DNA from: Planctomycetota bacterium
Lineage (GTDB): Bacteria > Planctomycetota > Planctomycetia > Planctomycetales > Planctomycetaceae
Length of the DNA stretch: 64,000 nt
Direction: 5' to 3'
Assembly: GCA_023417655.1 (NCBI GenBank)
Contig: JAEZFD010000014.1
Span: forward strand, 62,001-126,000
The translations under genes and the position numbers were made by a program. Of the stretch, positions 58,434 to 64,000 are shown one piece after another. Each line of letters starts with the position of its first letter. The first letter of the stretch is position 1. The notes beneath the pieces were generated by a model that saw only the letters and a list, made by a program, of their open reading frames with translations, searched no databases and was not told the origin of the DNA.

Positions 58434-59810
58434 ATGGCTCAATTGAAAATGCTTCGTGCCTCTGATTCCCGAACTTGTCTGCTGTGGTCCTGCCTGCTGC
58501 TGGGATTATGCGGAAGCAACAGGACGCTGTTCGCAGAGACACCTTCGGTCTCTCAGAATGAACTGCCGACGTATCTGGCTGACTATGTCGCCCGTCCTGA
58601 ACCGGATTATTCATGGAAGCTGCTCGAAGCCTCGGAGCAGGGGTCAGGCAAGATCTATCAGCTCGAGTTGACCTCGCAGAAGTGGCAAGGCATCGTCTGG
58701 ACGCATCCGCTGCAGGTCTTTGAGCCTTCGCAACTGACGGAGACCCAGCACATGATTCTCTTCGTCACCGGGGGGACGTCGGGCAAGTCGGTGAAACCGT
58801 TTGAAACGCAAATCGGCCGCACGCTCGCGGAACTCACAGGCGCCCGGGTGGCGATGATTCATCATGTTCCCAATCAGCCGCTGCTTGAGAATCGACGCGA
58901 AGATGACCTCATTTCGGAGACATGGCTGCGGTATCTCAAGACGGGTGATTCCTCATGGCCGCTCCTGTTCCCCATGACGAAAAGTGCCGTGAAGGCCATG
59001 GACGCGCTGCAGGAGTTTTCACGCCGGCAGTTCAAGGAAGAAGTAAAAGGCTTTGTCGTCACTGGAGGTTCGAAGCGCGGCTGGACGAGTTGGCTCACTG
59101 CCGCGGCGGATCAGCGAGTGATCGCGACCGCTCCGATGGTGATCGATGTGCTGAACTTTGCGAAGCAGATGCCACATCAGAAGGCGACCTGGGGATTCTA
59201 CAGCGAGCAGATTCGCGACTACACCAGTAAAGGGCTCGTCCACGAAGACGGCATTCCTAAGGCCGGTCGCGAAGGCGAACTGTGGAAGATGATGGATCCC
59301 TATTCCTACCGCTCACAGGTATCCATTCCCAAGCTGATGATCGTCGGGGCCAATGATCGGTACTGGGCAACCGATGCCATGAATCTCTACTGGGATGACC
59401 TCCCCGGCGAAAAGTATGCCTGCCGGATCGCCAACGCCGGGCACAACCTTCACGATGGCAACCTGAGTCAGGGAATGGTCATGCAGACTCTGGCGGTCTT
59501 CTTCAAGAATGTTGTCGCAGGCAAGTCGATGCCGCAGGTGACGTGGACTCCGCAGCAGAGCGACGATGGAATCACGCTGTCCATCCAATGCGATCAGAAG
59601 CCGACGTACGTCCGACTCTGGAGTGCGACATCGAACTCAAAGGACTTCCGCGATTCCAAATGGGAGTACAAACTGCTGTGGGCAACGGATGGCAAGTTTG
59701 TCGGTCACAAGCAGCAGCGTCCTGATGAACATGTTGCCGTCTTTGGAGAGATGATGTTCGGCAATGATGTTGTTCCTTATTCGCTCTCGACTCTCGTTTA
59801 TCTTCAATAA
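58434..59810 (+). CDS. PhoPQ-activated pathogenicity-related family protein, secreted
   Basis: The protein has 458 residues from ATG 58434; the frame continues back to 58254 without a signal. A signal peptide is present ('CLLWSCLLLGLCGS', cut near 'LFAETPS'). The family (pfam10142) is an alpha/beta hydrolase. Visible are 'MILFVTGGTSGKSVKPF', the nucleophile elbow 'VTGGSKRGWTSW', the acid in 'IVGANDRYW' and the His in 'NAGHNLHDG'. All catalytic residues are present. The C-terminal ~110 residues are a beta-rich module ('TYVRLWSATSNSKDFRDSKW'). Such proteins are abundant in planctomycetes; their substrate is unknown. No Shine-Dalgarno is obvious. Confidence 0.82.
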   Translation: MAQLKMLRASDSRTCLLWSCLLLGLCGSNRTLFAETPSVSQNELPTYLADYVARPEPDYSWKLLEASEQGSGKIYQLELTSQKWQGIVWTHPLQVFEPSQLTETQHMILFVTGGTSGKSVKPFETQIGRTLAELTGARVAMIHHVPNQPLLENRREDDLISETWLRYLKTGDSSWPLLFPMTKSAVKAMDALQEFSRRQFKEEVKGFVVTGGSKRGWTSWLTAAADQRVIATAPMVIDVLNFAKQMPHQKATWGFYSEQIRDYTSKGLVHEDGIPKAGREGELWKMMDPYSYRSQVSIPKLMIVGANDRYWATDAMNLYWDDLPGEKYACRIANAGHNLHDGNLSQGMVMQTLAVFFKNVVAGKSMPQVTWTPQQSDDGITLSIQCDQKPTYVRLWSATSNSKDFRDSKWEYKLLWATDGKFVGHKQQRPDEHVAVFGEMMFGNDVVPYSLSTLVYLQ

Positions 59811-59876
59811 CCGAGGCGACGGGGTGAACTCCCTTTCTGAACTCCAGGCAGTCTGAAGTCCGATAGTCGAGCGAGC

Positions 59877-61280
59877 TTACACTTCGAACGATTCTCGGTA
59901 CCGGGGAATGATCGGATCTTCGTCGACGTGATCACGAACGAGCTGAGCCAGTGATTCGGCGGCGCGCGGTTCGCCATGCACGAGAAACGCTTTCCCGAAA
60001 TGTCCGTATCGGGTGGACTCCTCAAACCACCACTTCAAGTCGTTGGCGTCTGCATGAGCTGAAAGCCCATCCATCTGCAAGACCTTCGCCTTGAGTGGAA
60101 GGTCCTGATTGAAAATCCGAACGAAGGGACGCCGCTCAGCCAGTTGTCGCCCAAGCGTGTGAGGCGCCTGATATCCCAGCAGCAGAATCGTGTTCTCCGG
60201 GGAGCTGACCGCGTGTTTCAGGTGATGGACCACGCGACCGTTCTCGCACATCCCGCTGGATGCAATGACAACGAAACTTCCATGCCGCCGGTTCAGTTCA
60301 ATGCTTTCTCGCTGATTCTTCACATACGTCAGGCCTTCGAACGAAAACGGATCGTCGTCATAGGTCAGAACATCCTTGAGGCCTGAGTCGAGTTCACCTG
60401 TGTGATCCCGAAACAGCCTGGTTACTTTGCTTCCGAGTGGGCTGTCGACATAGATCGGAACCGGAGGCAGCTGGCGGGAATTGAAGAGTTCATTCAGGTG
60501 GTAAGTGACTTGTTGAGTGCGTCCCAGCGCGAATGCTGGAATGATCACCTTGCCCCCTGACTGGAACGTGTCGTGCAGGATCTGCCGCATGACCTGCTTC
60601 AGATCCTCTGGAGTCGCGTGGATCTGGTCTCCATAGGTCGATTCGCAGATCAGCACATCGGCGCCATCTGGGACCGGATCCGGATCGACGAGCAGCGGCA
60701 TCTTGCGTCGTCCCAGATCGCCTGTGTAAACGATCCGCTTCTGCTCCCCGGCATCGTCTACTTCGAGTTCCACGATGGCAGAGCCCAAGAGGTGCCCGGC
60801 AGCTGTAAAACGGATGCGAACTTCATCACGCCTGCCGACGGACTGCCATTCATAGAAGGGGCAGGGCTCGAAGAGTTTCATCACCCGCGTGACGTCTTCG
60901 GCGGTGTAAAGCGGTTCAATCGGGGGATGGTCCCCCTTCAGTTTTCGGGAAAGGTAAAGGGCATCTTCTACCTGAATCGTGGCCGAATCCATCAGCATGA
61001 TCTCAGCCAGCTCTGCCGTTGATTGCGTGCAGAAGATCGGACCGCGGAACCCCAGTTTGAATAAACGAGGCAGGTTTCCGCAGTGATCAAGATGGGCATG
61101 GGAGAGGACAACCGCATCCAGTCGTTTCGGATCGCAATGCAGTCGCTCATTCTTTTTTCGCGACTCAGCACGCGGACCCTGAAAGAATCCGCAGTCCAGC
61201 AGAATGCGACGTCGAGATGTTTCAATAAGATGCTGACTTCCGGTGACTTCTCCGGCCGCACCCAGGAATGTGATCTTCAT
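59877..61280 (-). CDS. Metallo-beta-lactamase/beta-CASP RNase-like protein
   Basis: The protein has 467 residues from ATG 61280; a longer frame from 61334 is open. The MBL zinc motif is 'LSHAHLDHCG' (HxHxDH), followed by 'AAGHLLGSA' (third His) and 'VYTGDLG' (Asp). The beta-CASP region shows 'CESTYGD', 'PAFALGRTQQV', 'YVDSPLGSKV', 'IASSGMCENGR' and 'LSAHADANDL', and 'FLVHGEP' closes the active site. This is the Ysh1/CPSF73-like ribonuclease class in bacteria, usually processing or degrading RNA. All metal ligands are present. It is divergent from the structured region beginning at ~61.4 kb. Confidence 0.88.
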   Translation of the reverse strand: MKITFLGAAGEVTGSQHLIETSRRRILLDCGFFQGPRAESRKKNERLHCDPKRLDAVVLSHAHLDHCGNLPRLFKLGFRGPIFCTQSTAELAEIMLMDSATIQVEDALYLSRKLKGDHPPIEPLYTAEDVTRVMKLFEPCPFYEWQSVGRRDEVRIRFTAAGHLLGSAIVELEVDDAGEQKRIVYTGDLGRRKMPLLVDPDPVPDGADVLICESTYGDQIHATPEDLKQVMRQILHDTFQSGGKVIIPAFALGRTQQVTYHLNELFNSRQLPPVPIYVDSPLGSKVTRLFRDHTGELDSGLKDVLTYDDDPFSFEGLTYVKNQRESIELNRRHGSFVVIASSGMCENGRVVHHLKHAVSSPENTILLLGYQAPHTLGRQLAERRPFVRIFNQDLPLKAKVLQMDGLSAHADANDLKWWFEESTRYGHFGKAFLVHGEPRAAESLAQLVRDHVDEDPIIPRYRESFEV

Positions 61281-61460
61281 GTTAGAAATGTCGCCGATTC
61301 CAGCATCAGCGTCGAGTCCGTTCGGGGGACACACCCGGAATCATTCCCCGGGAGCCAGCTGCCACCGCGACTCCAACTTCAATGACAGCCGCAACTTCCC
61401 CCGTCTGTTTCGTTAATTCTTATGCCAGTTTAATGGCCTTCGTCGGGATTCTCGTCCACT

Positions 61461-61709
61461 GGCCATTGACAGAATGGCCTGAAAACGCGACTTTCCCGCT
61501 CCCACGTTCACGTGGGAAACATTGTGGTAAACAAACCCTTCGCAACATGTTCGCCAGAGGATCAAAAAATAGCGTTGGCTTGGGTCGCCAAAGAGACATG
61601 CTAGGCATGCTCTGACCTCGCCATTCTCGCAGCAGTTCCTGACTGCGCAACACGCGAAGGGTTTGAATTTTCCTGCTGCGGTGATCCTTTGGGTCACCGC
61701 AGTTTTTTT
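61461..61709 (+). ncRNA. Candidate structured RNA ending in an intrinsic terminator
   Basis: Read on the plus strand the region shows, in order: hairpin GGCCATT/AATGGCC (61461-61479), hairpin TCCCACG/CGTGGGA with a TTCA loop (61499-61516), and a 12-bp closing stem (61532-61543 with 61654-61665). The closing stem encloses three hairpins: TTGGC/GCCAA, CATGC/GCATG and GCAGT/ACTGC. A terminator follows (61677-61709). The stems use exact pairings, and no upstream protein gene is on this strand. It does not show the signatures of tmRNA, RNase P RNA or SRP RNA that I know. 6S-type or an unknown class is possible. Confidence 0.45.
61677..61709 (+). terminator. Strong terminator of the candidate RNA
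   Basis: Perfect 8-bp stem TGCGGTGA/TCACCGCA with a 9-nt loop, followed by AG? spacing then TTTTTTT (61703-61709). Confidence 0.88.
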
Positions 61710-62043
61710 ATGCACCGTGGATTGCCGGAATTGTCCGTCCAAGGCGTTTGAAGACGCGGGACCTGAGAAGCGGTAGCAGTCCGATATTTCCAATTCCGGC
61801 TTTTCCGACAACTTCCGACGGGAAGGAATTGACAGGCAGAATTTGCCGCGCAGAATGAAGATTCAGACCCATCAGTATTCACTGTTGGGGGTCTCGATCC
61901 CTTGGATTCTTCCTAGAAACCGGAGCCAGAGAGCTTCAGAAATTCCATGCTCTCAGATCCTGTATACTGATTTGTGCTTCGGCAGTTATCCTTCCTGCGA
62001 GCCCACAATCATGCGTCCAGATCAAATTCTCGAAGGGCATGAA

Positions 62044-62298
62044 ATGGAGTCGATCATGAGCGAATGGAATCCCAATCTCACGATGCTGCCAGAGCAGGAG
62101 TTGCTGCTCCTCCAACTGGAAAAGCAAATCGCTGAGAGAACTGATGGCCGAATCCGTGATCTTCGAGTTGAGGCCCACGGCGATGGAATTGTCCTGAGCG
62201 GTCGCACGACGACCTATTATATGAAGCAGCTTGCTTCGCAGATTGCGATGGATGCCCAGAGTTCGGTAGCCCTCCAGAATTCGATCGAAGTCATCTGA
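62044..62298 (+). CDS. Small BON-domain protein
   Basis: The protein has 84 residues from ATG 62044; ATG 62056 (GGAG six bases upstream) and ATG 62011 are also possible. Residues ~30-84 match a BON domain: 'LEKQIAERTDGRIRDLRVEA', then 'GIVLSGRTTTYYMKQLASQIA' and 'NSIEVI' at the end. BON domains are ~60-residue alpha/beta modules that usually bind phospholipids or other membranes, often in exported proteins. This one has no signal peptide or anchor and consists of the module alone, so it is probably cytoplasmic. Its role is unknown. It stands alone between the candidate RNA and the ComB-like gene. Confidence 0.7.
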   Translation: MESIMSEWNPNLTMLPEQELLLLQLEKQIAERTDGRIRDLRVEAHGDGIVLSGRTTTYYMKQLASQIAMDAQSSVALQNSIEVI

Positions 62299-62713
62299 TC
62301 CTGAGTGACCGCTCTCTGCTTCCTGCGGATCGAGCATCCTCCGGTCTTCTCCCAGCCCCGCTCCAGTTCCGTCCGTGGCCAACCGCGTTTCCGGAAGAGG
62401 CGTCCGCGTCTCATTATCGGAGTGTGAAGGCTCAGATTGCCTTCCGGGTTCACCGGGGGGCGGCGTGATTTCTTTGATATTACAAGCACGATGACTTCGT
62501 CGCCGGAATCACACTTCCCAGAAGGGACTTATCCCAAGAAAGCTGTGGAGGTCTTTCCTCGGTTGAGTACAGGATCGTCTGGTGACTGGCAAACCATTCC
62601 TCTGATCTGATATCTGTCTCTGAAGAATGTGTCGCCAGGCATCTCTTGCAAGGGTGACGTCATTCGCCTTCTCTTCGATGCCAGCACTCCCACCGTCTGC
62701 GGACACTCGCCCT
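62299..62713. other. Intergenic region between the BON and ComB-like genes
   Basis: 415 bp. I see no supported gene, terminator or repeat; a promoter for the ComB-like gene is presumed here. Confidence 0.5.
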
Positions 62714-63478
62714 ATGCCGTTGATTCATGCTCATCTGCTTCCGACCCTGCTGGAAGAGACCCCGCTGACCGACGCAACCTGTGTTGTCATCGATATTCTT
62801 CGAGCGTCAACGACGATGGTCCATGCTCTCGCCAATGGTGCAGAGACCGTTATCCCGTGCCTGACAGTGGAAGATGCTCAGACTGTCGCGGCCCAACTTC
62901 CCGCTGGGAGCTGCCTGCTGGGGGGCGAACGTCACGGACAGTTGATTCCCGGGTTTGACCTCGACAATTCGCCGTTCGGCTATTCACCCGAGGTTGTTTC
63001 CGGCAAGACTGTGATTTTTACCACGACCAATGGAACCCGCGCCTTGTGGGAATGCCGAAGTGCGAAGGAGATCGTGATTGGGGCCTTCGCGAACTTCACG
63101 TCAGTCATTCATCATCTGCAACGGGCCGGGAACCCTGTCCATCTGATTTGTGCCGGAACGAACGGGAAGATGACGGCAGAAGACATTCTGTTCGCTGGGG
63201 CCGTCGCACATCACCTGCTGAACATCCCTTCATCCGCTCCGGACTCTCACTGGGAACTGGGGAATTTGCAGGCAGAGTTGGTGCGGGATTACTTCGCCGC
63301 CAACAGTGCGACACCGGAAGCTTTCCAGCAGGCCTTCTACCGCAGTCAGGGAGCCCGAAATCTGCGTGCTCTCGGAATGGATCGTGATGTTGTCCGGTCG
63401 ATGGAGTATGACCTTTTCGATCTCGTTCCGGTCTGGGATGGCGTTCAACAACGGCTGACCGCTTCGCGCCCAAAGTGA
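62714..63478 (+). CDS. 2-phosphosulfolactate phosphatase-like protein (ComB family)
   Basis: The protein has 254 residues from ATG 62714; the frame extends to 62627, and an ATG at 62678 is also possible. The ComB family is recognised by 'CVVIDILRASTTMVHALANG' (shown as its first twenty), 'LLGGERHGQLIPGFDLDNSP', 'FTTTNGTRAL' and 'LICAGTNGKMTAEDILFAG'. In methanogens ComB removes phosphate from 2-phosphosulfolactate in coenzyme M synthesis; in bacteria the family also serves sulfolactate and spore metabolism, and its role in planctomycetes is not settled. The acidic metal ligands are present. It is 49 bp upstream of the glycosyltransferase. Confidence 0.8.
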   Translation: MPLIHAHLLPTLLEETPLTDATCVVIDILRASTTMVHALANGAETVIPCLTVEDAQTVAAQLPAGSCLLGGERHGQLIPGFDLDNSPFGYSPEVVSGKTVIFTTTNGTRALWECRSAKEIVIGAFANFTSVIHHLQRAGNPVHLICAGTNGKMTAEDILFAGAVAHHLLNIPSSAPDSHWELGNLQAELVRDYFAANSATPEAFQQAFYRSQGARNLRALGMDRDVVRSMEYDLFDLVPVWDGVQQRLTASRPK

Positions 63479-63527
63479 TTCTGATCCCGGGTGGATTCCC
63501 TTCTTTCAACTGAGTGCGAGACTGGTC

Positions 63528-64000
63528 ATGCATATCGCCATCATTACAGCCGGGGGGGCCGGGATGTTTTGCGGCTCCTGCATGCATGACAACACCTGGG
63601 CGCGATCGCTGATGAACGCCGGGGCCGAAGTTTCACTGATCCCGACATATACGCCGTTAAGACTCGACGAAAAGAGTGCCAGTCTCGACAAGGTTTTTCT
63701 GGGTGGCCTGAACGTCTACTTCAATGGCAAGTTTCCGTGGTGGCAGTCGGTGCCGCGCGCATTCACTCGCTGGCTAGATCGTCCCGGTTTGATTCGCTGG
63801 GCGACCTCGTTTTCGGTCAGTAACAATGCTGCAGAACTGGGTGACCTGACGCTCTCGATGTTGACTGGAGATCAGGGTCCGCATCGCGAGGCCATCTGCG
63901 AACTCGCCGGGTTTCTGAAGCAGCTTCGTCCCGACGTGATTGTATTCAGCAACGTGTTGCTCGCCGGGGCCGTCACCGAAATCAAGCGGCAGTGTGATGT
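63528..64000 (+). CDS. Glycosyltransferase family 4, N-terminal part (3' truncated)
   Basis: The frame opens at ATG 63528 and runs to the window edge (157 codons visible). The start 'MHIAIITAGGAGMFCGSCMHDNTW', of which the first 20 residues carry the signature 'TAGGAGMFCGSCMHDN', is characteristic of a group of planctomycete and cyanobacterial GT4 proteins. The visible GT-B N-lobe ends in 'LRPDVIVFSNVLLAG', the strand that precedes the acceptor pocket. The donor-binding domain is outside the window. It follows the ComB-like gene by 49 bp and may be co-transcribed with it. Confidence 0.75.
   Translation, partial: MHIAIITAGGAGMFCGSCMHDNTWARSLMNAGAEVSLIPTYTPLRLDEKSASLDKVFLGGLNVYFNGKFPWWQSVPRAFTRWLDRPGLIRWATSFSVSNNAAELGDLTLSMLTGDQGPHREAICELAGFLKQLRPDVIVFSNVLLAGAVTEIKRQCD

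Larger units (their letters stand above)
61281..62043. other. 763-bp intergenic region with a candidate structured RNA
   Basis: No protein frame is convincing; a 77-codon plus-strand frame (61382-61615) overlaps RNA-like stems and has no family. The stretch contains the candidate RNA at 61461-61709 and its terminator. A promoter for the BON gene probably lies in the last ~150 bp. Confidence 0.5.

Noticed and set aside
61382..61615. 77-codon plus-strand frame
   Set aside because: Overlaps exact RNA-type stems, no Shine-Dalgarno and no recognisable protein features; a structured RNA explains the region better.
1..64000. tRNA, rRNA, IS elements, CRISPR arrays
   Set aside because: Looked for conserved tRNA arms, transposase motifs and regularly spaced repeats while reading; none seen, though a dedicated scan would be needed to exclude a tRNA.

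Overview
This 64 kb window is ordinary-looking bacterial chromosome, dense with genes on both strands. It most likely comes from a member of the Planctomycetales. The evidence is gene content: an AAA ATPase followed by a TadD-like TPR lipoprotein, a very large PQQ-like beta-propeller protein, a DUF11 surface protein with a long Pro/Ala/Glu linker, a PhoPQ-activated-pathogenicity-related protein, a DUF6655-like lipoprotein and several secreted proteins that look lineage-specific. Genus and species cannot be fixed from the sequence alone. No tRNA, rRNA, insertion sequence, integrase or CRISPR array was recognised.

Layout: 0-3 kb (+) is the end of what looks like a Tad/Flp pilus locus. 3.0-11.2 kb (-) is a compact run of about twelve genes that resembles a siphovirus or gene-transfer-agent tail and neck module, with no portal, terminase, capsid or integrase next to it. 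11.3-18.4 kb (-) is housekeeping: a GT39 membrane glycosyltransferase, a Rieske protein, ribose-phosphate pyrophosphokinase, an RlmI-type methyltransferase, PgsA and RimO. 18.9-22.7 kb (+) holds a kinase-PP2C fusion, an orphan mraZ with an elaborate upstream region, and an NlpC/P60 hydrolase. 22.8-30.4 kb mixes secreted and lipid-anchored proteins, an esterase, two overlapping glycosyltransferases, a single-domain response regulator and a DUF309 protein. 30.5-36.1 kb (-) holds a class IV aminotransferase, an ABC-2/GldG-type exporter with its ATPase, and IspD. 36.3-42.8 kb is a divergent pair of very large exported proteins sharing a promoter region with a nested dyad. 43-55 kb carries a membrane protein, an NYN protein, a retropepsin-like protein, YceH, the PQQ-propeller protein and an MscK-like channel. 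55-64 kb holds 6-phosphogluconate dehydrogenase, a serine hydrolase, the PhoPQ-related protein, a beta-CASP nuclease, a candidate structured RNA, a BON mini-protein, a ComB-like phosphatase and the start of a glycosyltransferase.

The points most worth following up are: (1) the headless tail/neck module at 4.3-11.2 kb, possibly a domesticated tail or part of a split gene transfer agent; (2) the region upstream of mraZ, where four exact TGGG-N7-CCCA dyads occur within 376 bp next to two 10-bp-spaced AAAGTG boxes, although no other cell-division (dcw) gene follows; (3) a highly structured, apparently orphan RNA at 61.46-61.71 kb ending in a strong terminator; (4) the fusion of a minimal kinase with a PP2C phosphatase. 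Several gene starts were moved inward from the longest open frame, on the basis of Shine-Dalgarno sequences, signal peptides or family alignment.
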